Source: Paraburkholderia megapolitana
GTDB lineage: Bacteria; Pseudomonadota; Gammaproteobacteria; Burkholderiales; Burkholderiaceae
NCBI RefSeq assembly: GCF_007556815.1
Contig: NZ_CP041743.1
Span: 1,984,001 to 2,048,000 of the forward strand
DNA length: 64,000 nucleotides
Direction: 5' to 3'
Each line of letters begins with the position of its first letter. Within the stretch, counting starts at the first letter, position 1. Positions 36,805 through 45,484 of this stretch are shown one piece after another. A model generated the notes under the pieces. It saw nothing but the letters and a program-made list of their open reading frames with translations. It made no database searches and was not told where the DNA came from. The position numbers and the translations under genes are program-made.

Positions 36805-37722
36805 CTACTGCAATTGCGCGCGTGCCTGTTCTACGATCCACTCAGCCACGCGTCCAACTTCATCGCGCGTCCGTTCCTGCGCGTGGATCAACCAGTAGGC
36901 ATGCGCAGTTTCGGCAGCCGGACGTGGCGGCGCAAGCTGCAGGAGCCGGCCTTCGTCGAGCAGCGGACCGATCAGTTCGAGCCGTCCGAGCGCAACGCCA
37001 TGTCCCGCGAGCGCGGCGTGGATTACCTGATCGTACTGGTTGAAATGCAGCATCCCGTGCGGCTTCGCGTCCTGCCAGTCGCGCGCAGCGAGCCAGTCAT
37101 GCCAGCGCAGCCACGGGTGCTGCGCATCGTCGAATTCGAGCAGCGACAACCGCGCGAGCGTGCGCGGCGAACGTAGCGCATGCAGGCCGAGCGAAGGATG
37201 TGCAACCGGCGCAATCGTCTCGCCGAACAGCCGCACCGCGCCGCGTGGTGCAAGCGAAGCCGTGGTATAGCGGATCGCCAGATCGATATCGTCGCGGCGC
37301 AGATCGGCGATGCTGTTGTTCGCGCTGACGCGTACATCGACTCCCGGATATTGCTGCTGAAAGGCGCGCAACCTGGGCAGCAGCCACAACCCGGTGAAGC
37401 CGATGCTCGAGCTGAGCGTGACCGGCCGTGCCGCGCCGGCCGGGCGGATAACGCCGAACACGTCCTGTAGTTGCTGCAGCGCGCTGTCCGCGCTGCGAAA
37501 CAGCCGCTCGCCTTCGACAGTGAACGCTATAGACCGATGACCGCGCACCAGCAGCCGCACGCCCAGTTGCCGTTCGAGCGCATGCACCTGCCGGCTGACC
37601 GCCGATTGCGTTACGCAGAGATCCTGCGCGGCGAGCGTGATGCTCATCCGGCGCCCGACCGCGACGAAGCCGCGGATCAGATCCAGCGATGACAGATGGA
37701 CGAGCGGAACGGGCATTCCCAT
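36805..37722 (-). CDS. LysR-family regulator, GcvA-like
   Basis: This 305-residue LysR regulator has an N-terminal helix-turn-helix (FVAVGRRMSITLAAQDLCVTQSAVSRQVHALERQLG, about 17-52) and a substrate-binding domain in which DDIDLAIRYTTASLAPRGAVRLFGE and LLEFDDAQHPWLRWHDWL are typical of GcvA relatives. It converges with the isomerase gene (13 bp) and is divergent from the acyltransferase gene at 37884. Either 37722 or 37716 could be the start. Target unknown. Confidence 0.9.
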   Translation of the reverse strand: MGMPVPLVHLSSLDLIRGFVAVGRRMSITLAAQDLCVTQSAVSRQVHALERQLGVRLLVRGHRSIAFTVEGERLFRSADSALQQLQDVFGVIRPAGAARPVTLSSSIGFTGLWLLPRLRAFQQQYPGVDVRVSANNSIADLRRDDIDLAIRYTTASLAPRGAVRLFGETIAPVAHPSLGLHALRSPRTLARLSLLEFDDAQHPWLRWHDWLAARDWQDAKPHGMLHFNQYDQVIHAALAGHGVALGRLELIGPLLDEGRLLQLAPPRPAAETAHAYWLIHAQERTRDEVGRVAEWIVEQARAQLQ

Positions 37723-37883
37723 GGCGCATGCCTGCAAGGAAGTCGACAGCAAGCATTGAAGCACAGCCGGCGAAACACGGCAAAACAACCCAAACGACGA
37801 TCCGGCACAAGACAGAATCGTTTTTTCGTCATTTTTACCAGGCTAAGATCACCGGTCATTCACGTTATTGCCGGAGAAGCGTT

Positions 37884-38843
37884 ATGCAGCGAAGTGCAAG
37901 CATCGATTTCGCGAAGATCGCGCTGGCCGCGATGGTGGTCGCACTGCACGCCGAAATTTTCAAGGAAACGTCCGACTATCTGAGCTTTATTTTCGTCAAC
38001 GGATTCCTGCGGATCGCTGTGCCGCTGTTCTTTATCATCAACGGCTTTTACTTCTACAACATCGTCGCAAAGGGCAAGCCGCTCTTGCCGTGGGCCAAAC
38101 GGATGGCGTCGCTGTATGCGGTCTGGATGGTGCTGTATCTACCGTTCTACTATCCGCATCATCCGCAATCGATCAAGGAAGACGTTGAATTTCTACTGAA
38201 GCTCGTGATCGGTTATCACCACCTGTGGTACCTGGCCGGGTCGCTTGGCGCGGGGTTGGTGCTGTACTGGGTGCGCGGCTGGTCCGACGCGAAGCTACTG
38301 ACGGCCGCAGTGCTGCTGTTCCTGCTCGGCGCCGCAGCTCAGTATGTCTTCAACTACGTCGACAGCAGCCACCTGTATCTGAACAAGCTGTTCAACAACT
38401 ACTGGTTGTTCCGCAACTTCCTGCTGCTCGGCTTTCCGATGTATGCGATCGGTTTTCTGATTGCGAAGGGGCGGGCGAATGCGCTGTCCGATTCGACGGT
38501 GCTGGCGCTGACCGTGCTTGGAGTGTTAGCGCTTTTTGTCGAAAGCTCGCTCATCTACTTCTTCCATCCGGTGCGCGATCACTTCGACAACTGCTTCTCG
38601 CTGATTCTCGCGTGTCCGGCGATCTTCCTGTTCGTGCAGCGTCGCGCGGGGACGCTCACCACCGATCTCTATGCGAAGGTCTCCACCGTCATCTATTTCA
38701 TTCACCCGTACTTCATCTTCGCGATGATGGGGCTCATGGGGATGCATACGGGGACCGTGCTGTTCCTGATCGCGATCGGGCTGAGCCTGCTGGTCAGCCC
38801 TCTGGTCATCGCGCTCGACCGTCGGTTGAAGTTGCTGTTGTAG
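37884..38843 (+). CDS. Acyltransferase-3 family membrane protein
   Basis: This 319-residue integral membrane protein has about ten transmembrane segments. It begins RSASIDFAKIALAAMVVALHAEIF, the acyltransferase-3 (OafA/WecH/YiaH) opening where the first-helix histidine is catalytic, and has FFIINGFYFYNIV and a YHHLWYLAGSLGAGLVLYW block. Such enzymes transfer acetyl groups across the membrane onto surface sugars. CCGGAGAAG precedes the ATG. It is divergent from the LysR gene. No polysaccharide cluster lies next to it, although the phosphonate operon 4 kb away could also feed surface glycans. Confidence 0.88.
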   Translation: MQRSASIDFAKIALAAMVVALHAEIFKETSDYLSFIFVNGFLRIAVPLFFIINGFYFYNIVAKGKPLLPWAKRMASLYAVWMVLYLPFYYPHHPQSIKEDVEFLLKLVIGYHHLWYLAGSLGAGLVLYWVRGWSDAKLLTAAVLLFLLGAAAQYVFNYVDSSHLYLNKLFNNYWLFRNFLLLGFPMYAIGFLIAKGRANALSDSTVLALTVLGVLALFVESSLIYFFHPVRDHFDNCFSLILACPAIFLFVQRRAGTLTTDLYAKVSTVIYFIHPYFIFAMMGLMGMHTGTVLFLIAIGLSLLVSPLVIALDRRLKLLL

Positions 38844-38858
38844 GCGTTTGCGCGGTGT

Positions 38859-39332
38859 TCAGCCGCGTTTCGCACGAAACGCGGCGAGCCCCTTGCGAGC
38901 CTGCTGGCGGATCGCGTTCTGCACGAACGGTGTCCAGCCCAGCAGCGTGCCTTTGGCACCGAGCGCCTGGCGCGACCAGCGCCACAAGTCGAAGCTGTCG
39001 CGATGTTCGGCGATAAGACCGTTCGCAAAAACAAAGCGCGCCTGAATGTCGTTGACCACACGATTGCCGCTCTGCGTGAACACGTAGTGCGCGATCCAGT
39101 GCGCGCTCCCGGTTGATCCGTCAGCTACGACATGATCGAACGTGAGCGAGAAATCCTGGGCACGCTGCGTGAGCATGCGCCACATGTCGCCGATCTCCGC
39201 GCCGCGTAACTCGCCGAACGCCGGGTCGCTGAAAACAGCGTCGCTTGCATAGCAGGCGGCCATCGTTTCGGCATCGAGCTTCTGGAAGGCTTCGTAGAAG
39301 CGGGTAATCAATGCGGCGTGGGTGTCACTCAT
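38859..39332 (-). CDS. SnoaL/NTF2-like domain protein
   Basis: This 157-residue protein has the NTF2-like cone fold: LITRFYEAFQKLDAETMAACYASDAVFSDPAFGELRG (residues 8-44) is the classic start, and IQARFVFANGLIAEHRDSFDLWRWSRQALG the later strands. Members include small isomerases, cyclases and limonene-epoxide hydrolase relatives, and nothing here fixes the reaction. AGGAG lies upstream of the ATG. It converges with the acyltransferase gene. Confidence 0.9.
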   Translation of the reverse strand: MSDTHAALITRFYEAFQKLDAETMAACYASDAVFSDPAFGELRGAEIGDMWRMLTQRAQDFSLTFDHVVADGSTGSAHWIAHYVFTQSGNRVVNDIQARFVFANGLIAEHRDSFDLWRWSRQALGAKGTLLGWTPFVQNAIRQQARKGLAAFRAKRG

Positions 39333-39653
39333 GGGGCATGGTCTCCTTGCTGATGGTGTCTGCGTTCTCGTGAAAATCGCCTAAGCGGGCGCAAGCCGTG
39401 AGGCGCCGCTCATTTCAACGAGAGGAAAATACCATCTTCCGGACGATCTGCATCGACGCGATGCCTTAATCGGGAAACTGACAGGGGGAGAGAAGAGATT
39501 TCGCGGTAACTGCAACGCGGCGACAGATGGTGCCGTTTGTCGCGGGTTACCGGTTTGTTCGGGAGGGTGGCGATGACACGTCGGCGCAACGCCTGGATCG
39601 CGGGGGAATGTTTTCTTTGAGCGCGGCCCGGTTGCCGGGCGAGCCGCTGGAAC
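39333..39653. other. 321-bp intergenic region with a GC-rich hairpin
   Basis: No gene is seen. A bulged hairpin (39623-39647; CCCGG-TTG-CCGGG core with flanking GCGG/CCGC) lies just after the stop of the minus-strand small gene at 39654 and may end its transcript. It lacks a T-run. Confidence 0.4.
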
Positions 39654-39914
39654 TTACGCCTGCTCGGTTTGCTGGCAAAAGCGCCGTCCCGGTACGTGGG
39701 AAATGACGAGTTCGGCAATTTCGGTCGCGGTGTATTCGGCGGGCACTGCACGGCGCCGGCTCTCGGGATCGTGCTTCAGCGTCCATTCGACGACGCGATA
39801 TGAGCGGCCCCAGGGGAGTTGTTGCGGTGCCGACACCTTGCACGAATGAATCTGCTGTGCATGAAGGTTGGCGGACATGGCCTGCAGATGGGTAAACACC
39901 GCGTCTTCGGTCAT
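39654..39914 (-). CDS. Small hypothetical protein
   Basis: This 86-residue protein belongs to no family I recognise. AAGGAG eight bases before the ATG at 39914 supports it. The sequence has a short helical start (TEDAVFTHLQAMSANLHAQ), a strand-rich middle (CKVSAPQQLPWGRSYRVVEWTLK) and a helix (YTATEIAELVISHV). It has no signal peptide and no membrane segment. It is downstream of the FtsI-like gene on the same strand, about 200 bp away, with a 10-bp repeat array between them. Confidence 0.65.
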   Translation of the reverse strand: MTEDAVFTHLQAMSANLHAQQIHSCKVSAPQQLPWGRSYRVVEWTLKHDPESRRRAVPAEYTATEIAELVISHVPGRRFCQQTEQA

Positions 39915-40067
39915 GGTTTGACTCCTTTTGCAGGAATGCCTGTGATGTGTCCGGTACGCCGACGACATCTCGAGTTAAAAAAGTGCCGCCTGTACTCCGG
40001 CGGCTCAACAGGGGATGTCGAGTGCATGGTTGCAGGGAAGAATTAAGCCAGACTTAAAACGCGGCAC

Positions 40068-40107
40068 CGATGTGTATCGATATGTACAGATATGTGCCGA
40101 TGTGTAC
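40068..40107. repeat. Four 10-bp direct repeats
   Basis: Four consecutive ten-base units (40068-40077, 40078-40087, 40088-40097, 40098-40107) follow the pattern (C/A)GAT(G/A)TGT(A/G)(T/C). The period equals about one helical turn. They lie between the FtsI-like stop codon (40118) and the small gene starting at 39914. Confidence 0.7.
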
Positions 40108-40117
40108 CGCAAACCGG

Positions 40118-41842
40118 CTATGCATCCGGTGGCACACCGAGCAGTTGCAGTGCGCCGCCTGTCACGGACGCGAACACCGGGCCTGCTACCGTGCCGCCGT
40201 AGAACGCCTTGCCGGCCGGATCGTCGATCATCACCGCGACGACGAGCCGCGGATCGCTCATCGGCGCCATACCGACAAAAAGCGCGCGATAGCGGTTCTT
40301 CGCGTAGGTCGCTCCGATCTGCTTGCGGGCAGTACCGGTTTTACCGCCGATGCGATAACCGGCCACTTCCGCCGCGCGTCCGGTCCCGCCTGCGCTGGTC
40401 GCCATTTCGAGCATCTTGCGGATGGCCGCAGCCGTGGCGGGGGTCGTCACGCGGCGGCTGCTGTCTGCGGAGAGCGGCATGTCGTTCGTATCGTCGAGCA
40501 GCAGACGGGCAGGGTGCAGCGTGCCGTCGCCGGCATACACGGTGTAGACCTGCGCCATCTGCAGCAACGAGGTTGAGAGACCATAGCCGTAGGCCATCGT
40601 CGCCTGCTCGATTGGTCGCCAGCGTTGGTACGGACGCACGCGGCCGGCGGCGACACCAGGAAAGGTCAGTTCCGGCGCGCGGCCGAGCCCGTAGTCCTGA
40701 TACTTCGTCCAGATTGTTTCGGCGGGTAGATTCAATGCGAGCTTGGCGAGTGCGATATTGCTCGACTTCTGAATTGCTTCGGCAACAGTCATCTTGCCGT
40801 GATTCGACGTGTCGTGAATCACACTGGGCCCGATCTTGTAGTACCCAGGCGCCGTATCGATGATGGTTTGCGGCCGCACTTTACCGAGGTCCATCGCTAG
40901 CGCGGCGACGATCGGTTTGATCGTCGAACCGGGCTCAAACGTATCGACCACGGCGCGATTGCGCAATTGACGTCCGGTGAGACGTGCGCGGTCGTTCGGA
41001 TCGAAACTCGGATAGTTGGCGAGCGCGAGGATTTCTCCGTTGCGCGCATCGAGTACGACGACGCTGCCCGCTTGTGCGTCGTGCTTCGCGATGGCGAGCT
41101 TCAGTTGCGCGTACGCGAGTTGCTGGATGCGGCGGTCGATTGTCAGGTGAATCGTCGCGCCGTTGCGGGCGGGGACGAGCGGTCCGGTTTCGGAGACTAC
41201 ACGGCCGAGCCGGTCGCGGATCACTTCGCGTTGTCCAGGTACGCCGTTTAACGGATCGTTGGCGGCAAGCTCCACACCTTCCTGGCCGTGGTCCTCGATG
41301 TCAGTGAAGCCGACCACGTGCGCGGCGGCCTCGCCTTCTGGATAGAAACGTTTGGTATCGGCGATCTGCGTGATGCCCGCCAGCCCGAGCTTGCCGATGT
41401 GGTCGGCGGTTTCGGCATCGACCTGGCGCTTGAGCAGCACGAAGCTCCGGTCGCCGGTCAGTCGTCGCCGCAGTTCGGCGAGCGGCAGATCGAGCAGCTT
41501 CGCGAGCGGCGCATAGGTGCTGTCGTCGAGCAGTTTCGGTGTGGCCCAGATTTCGTAGGTGGCGAGGCTGACGGCGAGCAATGCGCCATGCCGGTCGACA
41601 ATGCGCCCGCGCGTCGCGTCGAGCTCGATGGTGCGCTGATAGCGCTTCTGCCCCTGCTCGACGTAGAAATCCTGATTCACCACCTGAATCCAGAATGCGC
41701 GCCCGAGCAGCGCTGCGAATGCCGCGAAGACAACCAGCACGACGAACTTCGAACGCCACATCGGCAATCGCGCCGCGAGCAGGGTGCTGCGTGCCACCGG
41801 TGCGTACGAATCGTGAGACTGCGGTTTTTTCTTGTGCGTCAT
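40118..41842 (-). CDS. FtsI/PBP3-like peptidoglycan transpeptidase (orphan copy)
   Basis: This 574-residue class B penicillin-binding protein is anchored by one transmembrane segment (about 32-50). A PBP dimerisation domain (about 60-220; RGRIVDRHGALLAVS, RFYPEGEAAAHVVGFT) is followed by the transpeptidase with Ser306-x-x-Lys309 (FEPGSTIKP), Ser360-Ser-Asn362 (QKSSNIAL) and Lys501-Thr-Gly503 (GGKTGTARK). It would cross-link septal peptidoglycan and bind beta-lactams. No mraZ/mraW/ftsL/mur genes surround it, so it is probably a second, accessory FtsI. Its start faces the phosphonate operon across 727 bp. Confidence 0.94.
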   Translation of the reverse strand: MTHKKKPQSHDSYAPVARSTLLAARLPMWRSKFVVLVVFAAFAALLGRAFWIQVVNQDFYVEQGQKRYQRTIELDATRGRIVDRHGALLAVSLATYEIWATPKLLDDSTYAPLAKLLDLPLAELRRRLTGDRSFVLLKRQVDAETADHIGKLGLAGITQIADTKRFYPEGEAAAHVVGFTDIEDHGQEGVELAANDPLNGVPGQREVIRDRLGRVVSETGPLVPARNGATIHLTIDRRIQQLAYAQLKLAIAKHDAQAGSVVVLDARNGEILALANYPSFDPNDRARLTGRQLRNRAVVDTFEPGSTIKPIVAALAMDLGKVRPQTIIDTAPGYYKIGPSVIHDTSNHGKMTVAEAIQKSSNIALAKLALNLPAETIWTKYQDYGLGRAPELTFPGVAAGRVRPYQRWRPIEQATMAYGYGLSTSLLQMAQVYTVYAGDGTLHPARLLLDDTNDMPLSADSSRRVTTPATAAAIRKMLEMATSAGGTGRAAEVAGYRIGGKTGTARKQIGATYAKNRYRALFVGMAPMSDPRLVVAVMIDDPAGKAFYGGTVAGPVFASVTGGALQLLGVPPDA

Positions 41843-42141
41843 AAGTGCGGTGCAGAGCAGGAACGGGGCGGCGATGACATGAGATAGTGGTGCGGCACGA
41901 AGTGTAATCGAAACGTAATATTAATAATGCGTTTGCGCAAGAGGCATTCGAGCTGCGTGTTCGGCCCGAGAGTCGTGAATTGCGACTGGCAAATCGTGAC
42001 TGCCGTGTCGGTACGCGAGAGCACATTCAATGTGGATAACGCGCACATCGAAACCGGCGCGTCACACTGCAATGGTCTGATTGTAAAAACCGTGCGGGAG
42101 ATTCGTTCGATAAGAGCGTCGTCTCCGACGCGGCGTGTTTT

Positions 42142-42171
42142 AAGGCGCTCACCGTGAGCGCCTTCTTTTTT
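42142..42171 (+). terminator. Intrinsic terminator with no plus-strand gene before it
   Basis: A nine-base-pair stem (AAGGCGCTC 42142-42150 and GAGCGCCTT 42156-42164) with loop ACCGT is followed by C and six T residues to 42171. It is a good rho-independent terminator for plus-strand transcription. The nearest plus-strand coding gene upstream is more than 3 kb away, so it may end a small RNA starting in 41843-42140, or attenuate a long leader of the phosphonate operon. Confidence 0.75.
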
Positions 42172-42193
42172 ATTCGCGTAACGCGTAGTCGAT

Positions 42194-42233
42194 GTTTTTA
42201 TCGGCTCGCACGATAAACCGCCGATATAAAAAC
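42194..42233. repeat. Imperfect inverted repeat upstream of pepM
   Basis: GTTTTTATCGG (42194-42204) and CCGATATAAAAAC (42221-42233) can pair with a two-base bulge. An internal CGATAAACCG adds a second copy of the CGATA element. It is a candidate operator for the phosphonate operon; function not shown. Confidence 0.35.
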
Positions 42234-42569
42234 ACACGACACGATCCGCTCTTCCCGGACTCGAAAAACCAAAACGTCAGGCGAAATAAAAAGCGGAATG
42301 AAAGCTGCGTGATGCGCACGATGCAACTCGTCGCAGACCCGTACGGGGCCTGCGTTTGCGGCCGGAAACACCACATTTCTCCTAGCATTTCCACCAATTG
42401 CCATAAACGTGTCACGTTTCCAACGGCGGCGTTTCATTTCCGCTATAGTCGCGATTTTTGGCCGTCTCCAGACCTGTCGGAAAATGCGGAGAACGGCGCT
42501 GCTGCTGCACACAGCGGCCAGCACATCATTCCGCCGCCACTCAGGCGGCTACCCGGAGTAGACAACGAG

Positions 42570-44273
42570 ATGAACGCACGAGACCCCTCCATTCTTACCG
42601 CCTCCCGCAGCAGCCGCCTGCGTCAGATGCTCACCAGCAACCAGCTCGAATTCATGATGGAAGCGCACAACGGCCTGTCCGCGCGCATCGTTAAAGAAGC
42701 CGGGTTCCGCGCGATCTGGGGCTCGGGCCTCGCGATTTCCGCGCAGTACGGCGTGCGCGACAACAACGAGGCGAGCTGGACCCAGGTGGTCGACACACTC
42801 GAGTTCATGGCCGACGCAAGCGATCTGCCCATTTTGCTCGACGGCGACACCGGCTACGGCAACTTCAATAACGTACGACGCCTCGTGCGCAAGCTCGAAC
42901 AGCGCGGCATCGCAGGCGTGTGTATCGAAGACAAGCAGTTTCCGAAGACCAACAGCTTTATCAACGGCGAGCGTCAGCCGCTTGCGGAAATGGACGAGTT
43001 CTGCGGCAAGATCAAGGCCGGCAAGGACTCGCAGTCCGACGACGATTTCTCGATCGTCGCGCGCGTCGAAGCGCTGATCGCGGGCTGGGGCATGGACGAA
43101 GCGCTGCGTCGCGCCGAGGCATATCGCCAGGCGGGCGCCGATGCGATCCTGATCCACAGCAAGCTGTCGCGTCCCGATGAAATTCTCACGTTCGCACGCG
43201 AATGGGCCGGCCGCGGTCCGCTCGTGATCGTGCCGACCAAGTACTACTCGACGCCAACCGAAGTGTTCCGCAAGGCCGGCATCAGCGTCGTGATCTGGGC
43301 GAACCATCTGATCCGTTCGGCAGCATCGGCGATGCAGGCTGTCGCGAAGGAAATCCACGACAACGAAACGCTCGTCGATGTCGAAGACCGCATCGCGGCA
43401 GTCAACGAAATTTTCCGTCTGCAGGATGCCGATGAATATTCGGAAGCCGAGCGCCGCTATCTGTCGGCTTCGCGTGCGACCGGTGCTGCGATCGTGCTCG
43501 CGGCGAGCCGCGGTGCAGGACTCGAAGCGCTGACCGAAGAGCGTCCGAAAGTCATGCTGCCGGTGGCGGGCAAGCCGCTGCTGCGCTGGCTCGTCGATGG
43601 CTTCAAGAAGCAGGGCGTCAACGACATCACGGTGGTCGGCGGTTATCGTGCCGACGCGATCGATACGGCCGGCATCAAGCTCGTCGTCAACGAACGCCAT
43701 GCGCAAACCGGCGAACTCGCATCGCTCGCATGCGCCGCCGACACGCTGCAGACCGACACGGTCATTTCGTACGGCGATCTGCTGTTCCGTAGCTATATCG
43801 TGCGTGATCTGGTCGAAAGTGAAGCGGAGTTCAGCGTCGTCGTCGATTCGTCGCTGACGCAGGCGGAAAACAGCAGCGTGCGCGACTTCGCATGGTGCTC
43901 CGCCGCCGACGACCGCGGTCTGTTCGGCAACAAGGTGCTGCTGCAACGCATCTCGAGCGAACTGCAGGGCGATGCCTCGAGCGGCACGGCGCCGCAGGGT
44001 CGCTGGATCGGACTTCTGAATGTGCGCGGCGCGGGCATCGAACGTCTGAAGGCAGTGCTTGCGCAACTGCGCGAGCGGCCCGATTTCGATTCGCTCGATA
44101 TTCCGGCGCTGCTCAATGCGCTGATCGATGCGGGCGAGCAGGTCGAAGTGCAGTACGTGCATGGCCACTGGCGCGGTGTGAACGATCTGGAAGACTTCCG
44201 TCGTGCCGGTGATTTCGCGCACGCGCAGACACCGCTCGCATCTGGCGATGCGCAACGCGGGGCTGCGCAATGA
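42570..44273 (+). CDS. pepM: Phosphoenolpyruvate mutase fused to nucleotidyltransferase
   Basis: This 567-residue protein joins two enzymes. Residues 10-298 are PEP mutase, which rearranges phosphoenolpyruvate to phosphonopyruvate and makes the C-P bond. The diagnostic [10 protein letters not shown] motif is at 120-129, with [10 protein letters not shown] before it. Residues 305-550 are a sugar-phosphate-type nucleotidyltransferase ([31 protein letters not shown], then SYGDLLF at 400-406), which would activate a phosphonate with CTP, as shown for PntC-type enzymes. The usual LAAG of the loop reads LAAS. The ATG at 42570 starts the mutase fold; a long upstream in-frame extension is rejected. 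Its stop overlaps the next start (ATGA). Confidence 0.94.
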   Translation: MNARDPSILTASRSSRLRQMLTSNQLEFMMEAHNGLSARIVKEAGFRAIWGSGLAISAQYGVRDNNEASWTQVVDTLEFMADASDLPILLDGDTGYGNFNNVRRLVRKLEQRGIAGVCIEDKQFPKTNSFINGERQPLAEMDEFCGKIKAGKDSQSDDDFSIVARVEALIAGWGMDEALRRAEAYRQAGADAILIHSKLSRPDEILTFAREWAGRGPLVIVPTKYYSTPTEVFRKAGISVVIWANHLIRSAASAMQAVAKEIHDNETLVDVEDRIAAVNEIFRLQDADEYSEAERRYLSASRATGAAIVLAASRGAGLEALTEERPKVMLPVAGKPLLRWLVDGFKKQGVNDITVVGGYRADAIDTAGIKLVVNERHAQTGELASLACAADTLQTDTVISYGDLLFRSYIVRDLVESEAEFSVVVDSSLTQAENSSVRDFAWCSAADDRGLFGNKVLLQRISSELQGDASSGTAPQGRWIGLLNVRGAGIERLKAVLAQLRERPDFDSLDIPALLNALIDAGEQVEVQYVHGHWRGVNDLEDFRRAGDFAHAQTPLASGDAQRGAAQ

Positions 44274-45484
44274 TCGAAGCGGCACAGTTCGTCGAGGCGG
44301 CGCGCGAGCGCGGCTTCGACTGGTATGCGGGCGTGCCGTGTTCGTACCTGACGCCGTTTATCAACTACGTGTTGCAGGATCCGTCGTTGCACTACGTGTC
44401 GGCGGCGAATGAGGGCGATGCGGTTGCGTTGATTGCCGGTGTTGCACTCGGCGGCGATGTAAAAGGTGGCACAGCGGGTCGCACACGACGCGGTGTCACG
44501 ATGATGCAGAACTCGGGGCTCGGCAATGCGGTGAGCCCGCTCACGTCGCTGACGTGGACGTTCCGGTTGCCGCAATTGCTGATCGTCACGTGGCGCGGCC
44601 AGCCGGGTGTACCGGACGAACCGCAACACGCGTTGATGGGCCCGATCACACCGGCGATGCTCGAGACGATGGAGATTCCGTGGGAGACGTTCCCCACTGA
44701 GGCCGATGCGATTGGTCCCGCGCTCGATCGTGCGATTGCCTATATGGACGAAACTGGCCGGCCGTATGCGCTCGTGATGCAGAAGGGCAGCGTCGCGCCA
44801 TACGAGCTGAAGCAGGCGCCCGCAGCGTCGCGCGAGGCCGCTCCGGCAGCGCGTAGCGTCACGCGCGGCGTACCGGCCGAAGCGCTGCCGACACGGCAGC
44901 AGGCATTGCAACGCGTGATCGCGCATACGCCGGTCGACTCGACGGTCGTGCTGGCGTCGACCGGTTTTTGCGGCCGCGAACTCTACGCAATCGACGACCG
45001 GCCGAACCAGCTCTATATGGTCGGCTCGATGGGTTGCCTCACGCCGTTCGCGCTTGGGCTCGCACTCGCCCGGCCCGACCTGCAGGTGGTCGCGCTCGAC
45101 GGCGACGGTGCGGCGCTGATGCGCATGGGCGTATTCGCGACGCTGGGCGCCTATGGTCCGGCGAATCTGACGCATGTGTTGCTCGATAACGGCGCACACG
45201 ATTCCACGGGCGGCCAGGCGACGGTTTCGCCGCAGGTATCGTTTGCGGGTGTGGCTGCGGCGTGCGGTTATGCGTCGGCGGTTGAAACCGACGATCTCGC
45301 GGTGCTCGACGAAACGCTCGCGACCGTTGCATCGCCGGCACCGGCGCAGGCACGCGGTTCGCGTTTCATCCGTCTCGCGATCAAACGCGGCACCCCCGAT
45401 GGCCTGCCGCGCCCCACGATTACCCCGCCCGATGTGAAGACGCGCCTGATGCGCCACATCGGCGCTGCGCAAGGAGAGCGTTGA
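44270..45484 (+). CDS. ppd: Phosphonopyruvate decarboxylase
   Basis: This 404-residue thiamine-diphosphate enzyme decarboxylates phosphonopyruvate to phosphonoacetaldehyde and so drives the unfavourable PEP mutase reaction. The pyrimidine-domain glutamate is Glu48 ([12 protein letters not shown]). The ThDP/Mg motif spans [12 protein letters not shown] (GDG at 278-280) to [13 protein letters not shown] (305-316), a block diagnostic for this enzyme against sulfopyruvate decarboxylase. It overlaps pepM by four bases and the transaminase by one base (TGATG), so the three genes are translationally coupled. Confidence 0.95.
   Translation: MIEAAQFVEAARERGFDWYAGVPCSYLTPFINYVLQDPSLHYVSAANEGDAVALIAGVALGGDVKGGTAGRTRRGVTMMQNSGLGNAVSPLTSLTWTFRLPQLLIVTWRGQPGVPDEPQHALMGPITPAMLETMEIPWETFPTEADAIGPALDRAIAYMDETGRPYALVMQKGSVAPYELKQAPAASREAAPAARSVTRGVPAEALPTRQQALQRVIAHTPVDSTVVLASTGFCGRELYAIDDRPNQLYMVGSMGCLTPFALGLALARPDLQVVALDGDGAALMRMGVFATLGAYGPANLTHVLLDNGAHDSTGGQATVSPQVSFAGVAAACGYASAVETDDLAVLDETLATVASPAPAQARGSRFIRLAIKRGTPDGLPRPTITPPDVKTRLMRHIGAAQGER

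Larger units (their letters stand above)
41843..42569. other. 727-bp divergent intergenic region before phosphonate operon
   Basis: This gap holds promoters for the FtsI-like gene (-) and the phosphonate operon (+). It contains an orphan plus-strand terminator (42142-42171) and an imperfect inverted repeat (42194-42233). No protein gene with a ribosome-binding site is visible; the open frames in it have atypical composition. Confidence 0.55.

Noticed and set aside
40068..40107. CRISPR-like array
   Set aside because: The units are ten bases long with no spacers, and no cas gene is present.
42549..44285. Open frame of 578 codons on the - strand
   Set aside because: It is antisense to the PepM fusion, whose EDKxFPKTNS motif and operon context are decisive.
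44270..45484. Sulfopyruvate decarboxylase
   Set aside because: The [12 protein letters not shown] block and the neighbours PEP mutase and 2-AEP transaminase identify phosphonopyruvate decarboxylase.
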